Part shown: one piece after another, positions 1-9,185 of the stretch | Numbering within the stretch: the first letter of the stretch is position 1 | Layout: the number at the start of each line of letters is the position of its first letter | NCBI RefSeq assembly: GCF_900148515.1 | Contig: NZ_FRXN01000002.1 | Coordinates: 372,001-436,000, forward strand | Direction: 5' to 3' | Source of the DNA: Algoriphagus zhangzhouensis | Lineage (GTDB): Bacteria; Bacteroidota; Bacteroidia; Cytophagales; Cyclobacteriaceae | Length of the DNA: 64,000 nucleotides | Notes under the pieces: model-generated | Seen by the model: the letters and a program-made list of their open reading frames with translations, nothing else | Told to the model about the DNA's origin: nothing | Databases searched by the model: none | Translations under genes and position numbers: made by a program

Positions 1-871
1 GCAACAATAAAACAATTGCGCCGATTTCCCATCCTGCAAAGGCGGCTGTTAGCGAAGAATTGACAATAATCAAGGAAATAACAGCAGCTTTCACTGACTT
101 TCCGATCATTTTTGGGTCTTGAGTTTTGATGGCTTTTCCCAATGGAGGGAAAATCATGTAACTCAATAGGACTAGAAATGGAAAAACTTCTTTGTAATCA
201 GGGCCTTGGAATTTAGCCAATCCATAGATCGCCAAAACCACAAAGATGTACATGAAGAAGCCTCCATAAAGTGCTTTTTTGTTTTTCCCATGTACTTCTC
301 CTCGGCTGACCATCGTAATGGCCGCCACATAGATCAAAGGTAAAACGCCAATCGGCCAGAGCTTTTCCAAGACTTCTGGAGCGACGGCTACACCCAAAAG
401 CAAATTTCCAGTTCGACAAAGTCCCATATTGATCGGACCTAGGATGGACTGATGCTTTCCCCAGTAATCATAAAGCAATGCACAAAGAGAAACTGCTATT
501 GCCAAAACTCCAGCAATCCAATTAACTAGGAAAGCCATCGCCACTCCAAATACCAACAATGAAGTAGCGAAAATGATCGCCGTACTTTTGCTTGCTCTTC
601 CACTAGGGATCGGTCTCTCTGGTCGCTCTACAGCGTCCAATTCAGCATCTGCTATATCATTGAAAGCCACGCCTCCAGCGTATAAGCCAATCGTACTCAA
701 AGAAAGCCAAAGCAGATTCTGCCAGAAATCAGCACTTCCTTTTTCCCAATTGGAAATCATATAACTCCATCCTCCAGCAATAGCAAAACCCGCCCAGATG
801 TCTGCAATCGCGGTGACGACATTAGCTGGGCGGGTTAGCTGTAGGTATGGAAAAACTCCTCCTTTTGCCAT
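1..871 (-). CDS. eboC: UbiA-like membrane protein EboC (3' end beyond window)
   Basis: Polytopic membrane protein of the UbiA prenyltransferase superfamily; about 290 residues are visible and the C-terminus lies outside the window. The first Asp-rich motif NDIADAELD, followed by ERPIPSG, is clear at about residues 80-95. Where the second Asp-rich motif should be, the sequence reads SRGEVHG, so the usual second metal/diphosphate site looks lost. The gene starts 3 bases after the eboB stop and belongs to the same minus-strand operon. In cyanobacteria the ebo cluster is known to be needed to move a scytonemin precursor to the periplasm; the substrate here is unknown. The EboC assignment rests on order and neighbours (EboA, TatD-like EboB); an ordinary UbiA enzyme is the alternative. 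Confidence 0.85.
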   Translation of the reverse strand, partial: MAKGGVFPYLQLTRPANVVTAIADIWAGFAIAGGWSYMISNWEKGSADFWQNLLWLSLSTIGLYAGGVAFNDIADAELDAVERPERPIPSGRASKSTAIIFATSLLVFGVAMAFLVNWIAGVLAIAVSLCALLYDYWGKHQSILGPINMGLCRTGNLLLGVAVAPEVLEKLWPIGVLPLIYVAAITMVSRGEVHGKNKKALYGGFFMYIFVVLAIYGLAKFQGPDYKEVFPFLVLLSYMIFPPLGKAIKTQDPKMIGKSVKAAVISLIIVNSSLTAAFAGWEIGAIVLLL

Positions 872-874
872 GTA

Positions 875-1786
875 TTAATTTTCTACTCTGTCGGCAGGAC
901 CCTCTACTCTTGGCACCTGACCTCCACGAAGTACTGAATTTCCACTCATTTTTTTGGTTTGATCAATTGGTGGAGCCTGAAGCCAATCATTTTCATCCAT
1001 TTGACCGGAGAGGGAGAATGCTGTAAGTGCATTTCTGTAGGTCACCATCTGAACATGTTCCTCAGGAATGCCCATTTTTCTCATCAAGTCAGCTGTTTTT
1101 GGCACTGCCAAAGGATCAGAAATCCCCCAATCCGCTGCAGAATTGACAATAATTCTCTCAGGACCGTATTGCTTCACGATTTCTACCATTCGCTCAGAAC
1201 CCATTTTAGTATGTGGATAAATGGTAAATCCTGCCCAATATCCACGATCCAAAACCTCTTTTACAGTTTCTTCATTGTTATGATCCACGATGATCCATCC
1301 CGGATTCATTCCATGCTCTTCAGCCACATCCATGGATCTATAGGTTCCTTTTTTCTTATCTCTATGAGGTGTATGAATCAAAACCGGAAGATCAACTTCT
1401 TTCGCCAATTCAAGCTGTTCTCTATAGAACCTATCTTCAGCCTCAGTTTGATCATCATAACCGATCTCACCGATGGCTACCACACCTTCTTTCCCGACAT
1501 AAAGCGGAAGCAATTCCATCACTTGCTCAGCCAAGGCAATATTATTTGCCTCTTTGGAGTTCAAGCCCATGGTGCAATAATGCACGATACCAAACTGACT
1601 TGCTCTGAATCTTTCCCAACCAACAAGAGTACTGAAATAGTCCTTAAAGCTACCAACCTCTGTTCGCGGCTGACCCAGCCAGAATGCTGGCTCAATGGTC
1701 GCTACTATTCCTGCTTTTTGCATTGCCTCGTAATCATCCGTCGTACGGGACACAAGGTGAATATGTGGATCAATGTACATTGACAT
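875..1786 (-). CDS. eboB: TatD-family metal-dependent hydrolase EboB
   Basis: 303-residue cytoplasmic TIM-barrel hydrolase of the TatD/amidohydrolase type. Likely metal ligands are visible in order: HxH at residues 8-10, Glu107 in AIGEIG, His138 in LIHTP, a histidine at 169, and Asp219 in SAADWG. No signal peptide. It sits between eboA (36 bases upstream) and eboC (3 bases downstream), the order eboA-B-C described for ebo clusters. The reaction is unknown; the cluster as a whole is linked to trafficking of secondary-metabolite precursors. The fold is certain; the EboB name depends on context. Confidence 0.87.
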   Translation of the reverse strand: MSMYIDPHIHLVSRTTDDYEAMQKAGIVATIEPAFWLGQPRTEVGSFKDYFSTLVGWERFRASQFGIVHYCTMGLNSKEANNIALAEQVMELLPLYVGKEGVVAIGEIGYDDQTEAEDRFYREQLELAKEVDLPVLIHTPHRDKKKGTYRSMDVAEEHGMNPGWIIVDHNNEETVKEVLDRGYWAGFTIYPHTKMGSERMVEIVKQYGPERIIVNSAADWGISDPLAVPKTADLMRKMGIPEEHVQMVTYRNALTAFSLSGQMDENDWLQAPPIDQTKKMSGNSVLRGGQVPRVEGPADRVEN

Positions 1787-1822
1787 GATTTCTATGATTT
1801 ATTTGGAGTAATTGTTAATCTC

Positions 1823-2710
1823 TTAAACTCGGGTGTCCTGATATTCCTTGCCTACCTTCTCCCAAGTGATCTCTCCAGATTCGATTTGGGATGCTAATGT
1901 AGGAAATTCGCTCAAAAGTGTCTTTCCAGTGCCTGATGAACCATTGAATAAAGCCAAAGCTCCACCAGCCAATTCCAAATCATCTTTGGAACTCATTACT
2001 TTTTGAAGGTCTTCCAAGTATTTTTCGTTCAAGAAAGGTGAAACTAAACGCCATAATTCTGGCATTACATTTCTACCTGCTGCCCATCTTTCATGAGCAA
2101 AATCTCTGGCGATTTCCGCTAAAGCTGGATTACTTCTCGAATCCTGACTTTGTATTCTATAGAGAGGGCGCTGCATGAAAACAGCTTTTAGAACCATTTG
2201 ATTCCAGTTTGCTTCAGGAAAATACTTAGCAGGATAAGGATTGTTCAATGCGATTGCATCGAATATCAGTGCAACATTAGTTCTACATCCATCAATCGCC
2301 CGATCTACCAAATCTTCCTGAAAAGGCATCAAAGGCAAAGCTGCGAAAAGAGCCTGATGCTCGTGCATATCGGCAGTTTCAAACAACTGATTGACCGCTG
2401 AAAACCAAGTTTCTTTTTCCTGAGGATAAGACAAAAGCAAATAGGTTCTTGCAGTTTGAAGCACATTCCAAAATTCAGGCTCATAGCCAGAAACTAGTTC
2501 ATCTGCCTTATTTTTATCCGCTTCGTCTAGCTGCAATTTCTCCTTAGAGAAAAAGCGAGATGCCTGACTAAAAGCAAGAAAGAAAGCAGTTGGTGAACCT
2601 GAAGATTGAATTTTTTCTGTTTTTTGAGAAAGCCAATTCAAAGACTTTTCTTCAGCATTTTTTGATAAAATTCCAGAAAGGAACTCGAGTATATCTTGGG
2701 TGGAAGCCAT
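1823..2710 (-). CDS. eboA: EboA domain-containing protein
   Basis: 295-residue soluble, mostly alpha-helical protein without signal peptide or membrane segments. It resembles the EboA family, which has no known biochemical activity and begins ebo clusters in cyanobacteria and Bacteroidota. Recognisable stretches are the central AALPLMPF and AFMQRPLYRI regions and a C-terminal ALFNGSSGTGKTLLSEFP. The last contains a P-loop-like GSSGTGKT, but it lies at the end of the chain without the rest of an ATPase fold, so I do not read it as nucleotide binding. It is the first gene of the minus-strand operon, so the promoter should lie in 2711-2800. Recognition is from overall sequence character and synteny with eboB and eboC. 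Confidence 0.78.
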   Translation of the reverse strand: MASTQDILEFLSGILSKNAEEKSLNWLSQKTEKIQSSGSPTAFFLAFSQASRFFSKEKLQLDEADKNKADELVSGYEPEFWNVLQTARTYLLLSYPQEKETWFSAVNQLFETADMHEHQALFAALPLMPFQEDLVDRAIDGCRTNVALIFDAIALNNPYPAKYFPEANWNQMVLKAVFMQRPLYRIQSQDSRSNPALAEIARDFAHERWAAGRNVMPELWRLVSPFLNEKYLEDLQKVMSSKDDLELAGGALALFNGSSGTGKTLLSEFPTLASQIESGEITWEKVGKEYQDTRV

Positions 2711-3003
2711 CTAATTTTTGTACTATTTCTTCGATTTTCAAATAAACTCAATCCTTCAACAAAATGCATCTTGTTTTGGAGGAATGGAGCCTTGAAATAG
2801 GCGCTTTATGAGAAAAATCATAATCAAATACCTATCCGTGTCACAAAAACAGCATTCAAATGAAAACCTAATAATTTAAAACTTTGACATTAATGCTGAA
2901 CTAGCTGAAACTTTGAAAACAATCAGGTCAAAAAAAAGACCGCTCCATTTCCCTCTTACTGGATTTGGTGCGGCCTCTCACAGAATTTCAATCCTTTGCG
3001 GGA
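2711..3003. other. intergenic region between eboA and the aldose epimerase
   Basis: 293 bases between the eboA start and the epimerase stop, both on the minus strand. It should carry the eboA promoter near 2711-2770 and holds a possible epimerase terminator near 2930-2976. No supportable open reading frame or RNA gene was seen. Confidence 0.5.
2930..2976 (-). terminator. possible terminator of the aldose epimerase gene
   Basis: On the minus strand AGGCCGC (2970-2976) can pair with GCGGTCT (2937-2943), with one G-U pair, followed by seven T. The loop is long (26 bases), so this is only a moderate candidate. Confidence 0.35.
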
Positions 3004-4158
3004 CTATTCTACATCAAATTTGTAAATACAGGTTTGTTCATATTTTTCCCCTGGATTTAGAATCGTTGAAGGAAAATTTGGCTGATTTGGTGAATCAGGA
3101 TAGTGTTGGGTTTCTAAACAGAACGCACCTCTAAAATCATAAGATTTGCCTTCTTTTCCGTGAATGGTTCCGTCTAGGAAGTTTCCGCTGTAAAACTGGA
3201 TTGCTGGCTCAGTGGTCCAAACCTCCATTTTAATCCCCGTTTGAGGAGAAGAAACTACCGCTGCTTGAGTAAGATCGTTTGAACTTTTATCCAACACCCA
3301 GTTGTGATCATATCCTCCACCGAAGCCCAATTGCTCATTTTCATTTTCGATTCTTGCTCCGATTTCAGTAGAAGAAGTAAAGTCAAAAGGAGTACCTGCA
3401 ACCTCCAGGATTTCACCAGTTGGGATCAAAACTCCATTCACAGGAGTATACTTGGAGGCATTCAGCTGCAATTCATGATTTAAGATGGTTCCCTCACCTG
3501 CTCCGTTCAGGTTGAAGAAGGAATGATGAGTCAAATTAACAGGAGTAGCTTGGTCCGTTTCTGCCTCATAGGTAACCTTAAATTCATTTTCATCCGTCAA
3601 GGTATAGACCATTTTCACCAACAACTCGCCTGGAAATCCTTCCTCACCATCTGGGGACTTATAGCTAAACTCAATGCTATTGTCTGCAACTTTTTGAGCA
3701 TCCCAAACGACCCAATCAAATCCTCCAGGGCCACCATGAAGGGTTTGGCCATTGTTGTTTATTGGTAATTTATAAACCACATCATTCAAGGTAAATTCAC
3801 CATTTGCAATTCGGTTTCCATACCTTCCGATGGAAGCTCCGATATATTTTTCACTGCTATTTAGGTATTCATCCAGAGTATTAAATCCCAATACGATATC
3901 CACAGGGTTCCCATTTTTATCCGGAACCCAAAGTTCAGTAACTCTTGCTCCAAAATTGGTCACTTTCATTTTGAGACCTTTGGCATTTTTGATTTCAAAT
4001 AGTTGCACTTCTTTTCCTTTAAATGTATTTCCAAACGATTGTTCTTTGACTACAGCCTCCTCTTGCTCAGTACTTTCGGAAGCTTTATTTCCACAAGCTG
4101 ATAGCCATCCTGAGATCGCTATCAAGCTGAAAAAGCCTATCAATTTTAAATTCTTCAT
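3004..4158 (-). CDS. galM: lipoprotein aldose 1-epimerase (mutarotase)
   Basis: Interconverts alpha and beta anomers of galactose/glucose-type sugars. The start chosen (4158, 384 residues) gives a lipoprotein signal peptide with lipobox LSAC and lipidated Cys22; an in-frame extension to 4311 would bury that signal and is rejected. GalM motifs are present: LHGGPGGFD, NLTHHSFFNLNG with the catalytic histidine at about 212, and the catalytic glutamate at about 349 in CLETQHYPD. Membrane anchoring implies action on imported or periplasmic sugars. It is transcribed away from the M28 peptidase across a 184-base shared promoter region and is not in an operon with sugar genes here. The family is clear; substrate preference is not. 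Confidence 0.93.
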   Translation of the reverse strand: MKNLKLIGFFSLIAISGWLSACGNKASESTEQEEAVVKEQSFGNTFKGKEVQLFEIKNAKGLKMKVTNFGARVTELWVPDKNGNPVDIVLGFNTLDEYLNSSEKYIGASIGRYGNRIANGEFTLNDVVYKLPINNNGQTLHGGPGGFDWVVWDAQKVADNSIEFSYKSPDGEEGFPGELLVKMVYTLTDENEFKVTYEAETDQATPVNLTHHSFFNLNGAGEGTILNHELQLNASKYTPVNGVLIPTGEILEVAGTPFDFTSSTEIGARIENENEQLGFGGGYDHNWVLDKSSNDLTQAAVVSSPQTGIKMEVWTTEPAIQFYSGNFLDGTIHGKEGKSYDFRGAFCLETQHYPDSPNQPNFPSTILNPGEKYEQTCIYKFDVE

Positions 4159-4342
4159 GTTATTTGGATTCGTTTGATTAAGACTAGTGAAAATTCGGAA
4201 CTTAATTAAATCAATTTGTATGAAAGGCTCCAATCGAGAAACCGTTTTTATTTGAACTCTATTAACATGATGTTTTCCTTTCCACCAGCGGTTCTCATTA
4301 TTCTTTCTCATTAGACTAATTTTATTATCTAAATAAAAAACT

Positions 4343-5884
4343 ATGAAGAAACGCTACCTTTTTGGAATGAGCCTTTTATTGCTTTTTGGCATGAAAGCCC
4401 AAGCTCAGGACCAAGTGATTGAAAAAATTATTGCTGAGGAAACTGAAAATTCTCAGTTGAAAGAACTAGCTCATGAGCTTTTGGATGGTATCGGGCCTCG
4501 ATTGGTCGGAACTCCTCAAATGCAAGAAGCACATGACTGGGCAGTAGAAAAATATGCTACATGGGGTATCCCAGCAGAAAATCAACAATGGGGTGAATGG
4601 AGAGGCTGGGATCGTGGAATTACCCACATCGATATGATGGAACCTTGGGTAAGATCCCTATCTGGTATGCAGCTGGCTTGGTCTCCTGCTTCTCCAAAAG
4701 GTGGAGCAACTGGCGAAGTTGTAACTCTACCGGAAGTAGCCGATGAAGCTGCTTTCAAAGCTTGGCTTCCAAGTGTCAAAGGAAAATATGTAATGATTTC
4801 CGTTCCTCAGTTTACCGGTCGTCCTGACTACAACTGGGAAGAGTGGGCCACTGATGAGTCTTTCGAGAAAATGAAAGAAGACAGAGCTGCTTTTGAACAA
4901 GCTTGGAATAAGAGAATCGAAATTACTGGTTTGGGTAGAAGAGAACTTCCTCAAGCTTTGGAAGACGCAGGAGCTTTGGGTATCATCACCAGCTATTGGT
5001 CTAGAGGCTTTGGAGCAAACAAAATCTTCTCTGCATACACTAAGTCCGTTCCAACTGTAGACCTTTCCCTTGAAGATTACGGAATGCTTTACAGATTAGC
5101 TGAGAGCGGTAAAAAGCCAGTGATCAACTTGAATGCACAATCCAAGGAAACTGGTGTTCAGCCAACTTTCAACACTATTGCTGAAATCAAAGGAACAGAA
5201 AAGCCAGACGAATATGTAATGCTTTCTGCTCACTTTGATTCTTGGGATGGCGGAACTGGTGCAACAGACAACGGAACCGGTACCATCATGATGATGGAAG
5301 TGATGAGAGTTTTGAAGAAAGTTTATCCGAATCCAAAAAGAACCATTTTGGTGGGACATTGGGGTTCTGAGGAGCAAGGATTGAATGGCTCAAGAGCTTT
5401 CGTAGAAGATCATCCAGAAATCGTTGAAAAAATCCAGGCGCTATTCAATCAGGATAATGGAACTGGTAGAGTTGCCAATGTATCCGGTCAAGGTTTCGTA
5501 GATAGTTATGAGTACCTAGGCAGATGGATGTCTGAAGTACCAAGAGATATCACCAGAGACATCAACACTTCCTTCCCTGGCAACCCAGGCGGGGGCGGAT
5601 CTGACTACGCTTCGTTTGTTGCTGCTGGAGTTCCTGCATTCTCTTTAAGTTCTTTGAGCTGGTCTTACTTCAACTATACTTGGCATACCAACCTGGATAC
5701 TTATGACAAAATTGTTTTTGATGATGTTCAAAACAATGTAATCATGGCTGCAATCATGGTTTATATGGCTTGCGAAGAACCAGACATGGTTTCAAGAGAA
5801 AGAAGAATTCCAATTGGAAGAGATGGTAAGCCTACATCTTGGCCTGCAATGAGATCTCCAACTAGAAAAGGTGGAATGGATTAA
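4343..5884 (+). CDS. exported M28-family metallopeptidase
   Basis: 513-residue zinc aminopeptidase/carboxypeptidase-type enzyme with an N-terminal signal peptide (cleavage probably after AQAQ near residue 22) and a PA-like insertion at about residues 120-270. Family M28 dizinc ligands are visible: His297 in SAHFDSWDGG, Asp309 in TDNGTGT, the Glu343/Glu344 pair in GSEEQG (catalytic base and ligand), Asp371 in NQDNGTG, and His448 in TWHTNLD. It is likely periplasmic or surface-associated and releases amino acids from peptides. Monocistronic: divergent from galM and closed by a strong terminator. Specificity cannot be read from sequence. Confidence 0.93.
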   Translation: MKKRYLFGMSLLLLFGMKAQAQDQVIEKIIAEETENSQLKELAHELLDGIGPRLVGTPQMQEAHDWAVEKYATWGIPAENQQWGEWRGWDRGITHIDMMEPWVRSLSGMQLAWSPASPKGGATGEVVTLPEVADEAAFKAWLPSVKGKYVMISVPQFTGRPDYNWEEWATDESFEKMKEDRAAFEQAWNKRIEITGLGRRELPQALEDAGALGIITSYWSRGFGANKIFSAYTKSVPTVDLSLEDYGMLYRLAESGKKPVINLNAQSKETGVQPTFNTIAEIKGTEKPDEYVMLSAHFDSWDGGTGATDNGTGTIMMMEVMRVLKKVYPNPKRTILVGHWGSEEQGLNGSRAFVEDHPEIVEKIQALFNQDNGTGRVANVSGQGFVDSYEYLGRWMSEVPRDITRDINTSFPGNPGGGGSDYASFVAAGVPAFSLSSLSWSYFNYTWHTNLDTYDKIVFDDVQNNVIMAAIMVYMACEEPDMVSRERRIPIGRDGKPTSWPAMRSPTRKGGMD

Positions 5885-5905
5885 TTTCATATCAAAAAAT
5901 TCTAT

Positions 5906-5941
5906 AAAAAGACCCTGAAGAAATCTTCAGGGTCTTTTTTT
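5906..5941 (+). terminator. rho-independent terminator after the M28 peptidase
   Basis: GACCCTGAAGA pairs with TCTTCAGGGTC across a very short loop, flanked by A-run and T-run, so it could work in both directions. It ends 57 bases after the stop codon. Confidence 0.9.
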
Positions 5942-6033
5942 GATCAAATTAACTACAATTACATGGGATGATTGAGTTTTTGGCTTTGAATGAGGTTTGG
6001 GGATGACTAAATTGTCTTCAAGCTTAATTCTGT

Positions 6034-8106
6034 ATGAAAAAACACTTACTCCTCAGCACCCTATTTTTATTCATCCTTGTCTCAGGCTTTAGCCAAGAAA
6101 TTTCGACTTATCTCTCTGCACCATTCCCAACAAATCTCACTGCCGATCCACAGGGAAAATCCATCGCTTGGGTCTTCAATTCCGAAGGTGAAAGAAATAT
6201 TTTCTTTGCAAAAGCACCAGAATATCAAACTCAGAAAATCACTGATTACAAAGGTGATGTTGGGATAGATGTGGGCTCATTGGTCTTTTCTCCTAACGGA
6301 AAAACCCTGGCCTATGTAAGTGGAAATTCCAAAAATCCTGCAGGAGAAGCAGCAAATCCTGCCCAATTGCAAGTCAGCACCGAATTTCAAATTCACCTAA
6401 TCGATCTTGAATCTGGAAAAGACCAATTGCTTGGACCTGGAAGCGGGCCTGTCTTTTCGCCTGATGGGAAAACGCTCATTTTCAAAGCTGGAAAAGACCT
6501 AAAATCCATTTCCCTGGAAAACTTACAAGAAAGCCCAAAAACAATATTTACAGCACGAGGAAATATCCAACAATACAGTTTTTCTCCCAATGGGAAATTG
6601 ATATCCTTCGTTTCCAACCGTAGAGACCATTCCTATATCGGACTTTGGGATCTTGAAAACAAAACGCTCAGCTATCCAGAAACTAGCTTGGATCATGACA
6701 GCTATCCAGCTTGGAGCCCAGATGGAAGCAAATTGGCCTATGTGAGAGTTCCGAATGTTTTGAATAAACTTCCTTTTACATCGCATAAAGAAGCTAACCC
6801 TTGGAGCATTCGGGTTTTGGATCTGGCGACTTTAAAAGCAAAAGAGGTATGGAAAGCTCCAGCAGGAAAAGGGTCAGTTTTGGTAAGAGATTTACCGGCC
6901 GAAAATGAAAGGCTGTGGTGGACGCCAAAAGGCGATTTGGTATTCCCGTGGGAAGGAAATGGCTGGGTTCAACTCTATGCTGTAAATCCAAAAAATGGGG
7001 AGACAAAACACCTGACTCGAGGCTTTGGAATCGTAGAAAAGGTAAACACGTCTTTTACGAAAAATGAGCTCCTTCTCACAACCAATATCGGAGACATCGA
7101 ACGAAGGAAAATTATCAGTTTGGACTTGACAAGCTACAATTTGGAAGACCTCACTGACCCAGGAAAAATCAACTGGACGCCCGTTCGAATAGAAAATGGT
7201 CTAGCTTATCTTTCTGCTTCAGCCATCACTCCTGCCTGGCCAATGATCCGTCAATACGGAGGTCAAAAAGCTTTGGCAGAAGAACTTTTCCCTAGTGATT
7301 TTCCAAAAAATCTGGTTACTCCTTTAGGCATTGATCTGATTGCTGAAGATGGATTTAAAACACGGGCACAGCTTTTTTTACCTCCCAATCATGACGCATC
7401 CAAAAAATATCCTGCGGTCATTTTTATCCATGGAGGAAGCCGGAGACAGATGCTTTTGGGCTTCAATTATTCTCAATACTACAGCAATGCCTATGCGCTT
7501 CAGCAATACTTTGCAGCCAATGGATTTATAGCTTTGACTTTGAACTATCGAAGCGGGATTGGTTATGGATTGGATTTTCGTGAGGAAGACAATTATGGAG
7601 CTGGGGGAGCGAGTGAAGTTCAGGATTTGATGGCAGCGGCTGATTATTTGGCTGGAAGACCTGATGTGGAAAGCTCTCTAATTATCCCTTGGGGTGGAAG
7701 TTATGGTGGATTTATGACTGCCCATGGATTGGCTCAAGCGCCAGAGAAATTCTTAGCAGGGGTCGATATCCATGGAGTACATAATTGGAACAATGACATT
7801 CCTGTATTTGCCTCTTGGTATGCACCGGAAAAATTCCCTGAAATGGCTGAATTGGCTTTCAAATCTTCTCCGATGGCCTATGTTGAAAACTGGAAAGATC
7901 CAGTTCTATTAATTCATGGGGATGATGATCGAAACGTCCTTTTCTCTGAATCCGTAGAATTGGCTGAAGTTTTGAGAAAGCAGGGAGTGGAGGTCGAGCA
8001 ATTGGTGTTTCCAGACGAGGTACATTCTTTTATCCTTCATAAAAATTGGGTAGCGGCATATGAAGCGGCTATTGATTTCATCCAAAGACAAATTCAAAAG
8101 CAATGA
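6034..8106 (+). CDS. exported S9-family prolyl oligopeptidase-type peptidase
   Basis: 690 residues: signal peptide (about 1-20), a beta-propeller of PD40/WD40-like strands (about 25-400, with repeated FSPNGK, FSPDGK and WSPDGS), then an alpha/beta-hydrolase domain. The catalytic triad is visible: Ser556 in GGSYGG, Asp632 in HGDDDRNV and His664 in DEVHSF. The family cleaves short peptides, often after proline or alanine, in the periplasm. Its stop overlaps the start of the next gene in an ATGA, so the two are translationally coupled. DPP-IV-like or acylaminoacyl peptidase specificity cannot be distinguished. Confidence 0.93.
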   Translation: MKKHLLLSTLFLFILVSGFSQEISTYLSAPFPTNLTADPQGKSIAWVFNSEGERNIFFAKAPEYQTQKITDYKGDVGIDVGSLVFSPNGKTLAYVSGNSKNPAGEAANPAQLQVSTEFQIHLIDLESGKDQLLGPGSGPVFSPDGKTLIFKAGKDLKSISLENLQESPKTIFTARGNIQQYSFSPNGKLISFVSNRRDHSYIGLWDLENKTLSYPETSLDHDSYPAWSPDGSKLAYVRVPNVLNKLPFTSHKEANPWSIRVLDLATLKAKEVWKAPAGKGSVLVRDLPAENERLWWTPKGDLVFPWEGNGWVQLYAVNPKNGETKHLTRGFGIVEKVNTSFTKNELLLTTNIGDIERRKIISLDLTSYNLEDLTDPGKINWTPVRIENGLAYLSASAITPAWPMIRQYGGQKALAEELFPSDFPKNLVTPLGIDLIAEDGFKTRAQLFLPPNHDASKKYPAVIFIHGGSRRQMLLGFNYSQYYSNAYALQQYFAANGFIALTLNYRSGIGYGLDFREEDNYGAGGASEVQDLMAAADYLAGRPDVESSLIIPWGGSYGGFMTAHGLAQAPEKFLAGVDIHGVHNWNNDIPVFASWYAPEKFPEMAELAFKSSPMAYVENWKDPVLLIHGDDDRNVLFSESVELAEVLRKQGVEVEQLVFPDEVHSFILHKNWVAAYEAAIDFIQRQIQKQ

Positions 8107-9185
8107 AAAAATTGAGTCAATTAGTATTCGCTTTCACTTTTCTTCCACTTTTTGTTTTTGGACAGGAAAAAGTCCTGAAAGAGGCCTTTGAAAGAGCTGA
8201 GCAGGAAGGTTTTTCGGGAATCGTTTTGGTGGCTGACAAGGGAGAAATTCTTTTTGAAGAAGCCATTGGAAAGCGAAGCTTTGAAGACAATATTCCATTG
8301 GAAGTGGATGATATTTTTGAAATGGCATCTGTTTCCAAGCAGTTTACGGCCATGATGATCATGATCTGTAAAGAAAAAGGATTTTTGAATTTTGACGACT
8401 CGGTTTCTCAATATTTGGATATTCCTTACAAGGGAATTACCATCCGAAACCTGTTGACGCACACTTCTGGGGTCCCGGATTATCAAGCAATTATGGACGA
8501 GCATTGGGATAAAACAAAGGCAGCTGGAAATTCCGACATTTTGGAATATCTCAATAAATATGCTCCTCCCAAGAATTTCGAACCTGGAGATGATTATGAA
8601 TACAGCAATACGGGTTATGTCTTGTTGGCAAGTATTGTAGAAAAGGCAACCGGAAGAGATTTTGTGGAGCTTTCCAAAGAATGGATTTTTGATCCTTTGG
8701 GAATGAAAAATACAGCGATTCGCACCTTAGAAGAAAAGGCCAAAGTCCCAAATTTCGCAGCAGGACACCTCAAAGATGAAAAGGGGAATTATGTCAATGC
8801 CAATAAATTCAGATCCTCTGATTACACCCTTTGGTTGGGAAAAAGAAAAGGCCCAGGAAGAGTAAGCTCCAATGCCCAGGATCTATTGATCTGGGACCAA
8901 GCTTTGTACACTGACAAATTAGTATCTCAGAAAACTTTGGAGGAAGCATTTTCTCCTTTCAAATTAAATAATGGTGCAAGAAGTACCTATGGATTTGGCT
9001 GGGACCTAGATCCAAATAGTCCTTATGGAAAAATGGTCATGCACACCGGAGACAACCCCGGGTACAAGACCATCATTATTCGTTTTATAGAAGAAAACAA
9101 AACCATCATCATCCTAAACAACAATTATCATCCGGATATGATGCGATTGGTTGAAGCAGCAACTTTGGCTGTGGGAAAATGGTAA
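8103..9185 (+). CDS. exported beta-lactamase-fold serine hydrolase
   Basis: 360-residue member of the beta-lactamase/penicillin-binding-protein-like serine hydrolases (class C/AmpC fold). It has a signal peptide ending near residue 20 (FVFGQE). Active-site motifs: SxxK at Ser76-Lys79, YxN at Tyr167-Asn169, and a HTGDNPG segment near 312 replacing the usual KTG. These proteins are usually esterases or peptidases, so drug resistance should not be inferred. Translation is coupled to the S9 peptidase by the four-base overlap, suggesting joint work on peptide or cell-wall substrates. Its stop codon directly abuts that of the convergent sulfatase gene. Confidence 0.92.
   Translation: MKKLSQLVFAFTFLPLFVFGQEKVLKEAFERAEQEGFSGIVLVADKGEILFEEAIGKRSFEDNIPLEVDDIFEMASVSKQFTAMMIMICKEKGFLNFDDSVSQYLDIPYKGITIRNLLTHTSGVPDYQAIMDEHWDKTKAAGNSDILEYLNKYAPPKNFEPGDDYEYSNTGYVLLASIVEKATGRDFVELSKEWIFDPLGMKNTAIRTLEEKAKVPNFAAGHLKDEKGNYVNANKFRSSDYTLWLGKRKGPGRVSSNAQDLLIWDQALYTDKLVSQKTLEEAFSPFKLNNGARSTYGFGWDLDPNSPYGKMVMHTGDNPGYKTIIIRFIEENKTIIILNNNYHPDMMRLVEAATLAVGKW

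Noticed and set aside
959..1783. Long plus-strand reading frame of 274 codons
   Set aside because: It is antisense to the full length of eboB, which has a clear hydrolase active site; composition is typical of a shadow frame.
1900..2640. P-loop-like GSSGTGKT in eboA as an ATPase site
   Set aside because: The motif lies near the C-terminus with no following Walker B or kinase fold.
4159..4311. N-terminal extension of the aldose epimerase
   Set aside because: It would place 51 unconserved residues before a perfect lipoprotein signal peptide.
8103..9185. Antibiotic-degrading beta-lactamase
   Set aside because: The fold is shared, but the KTG motif is replaced by HTG and such exported proteins in Bacteroidota are mostly esterases or peptidases.
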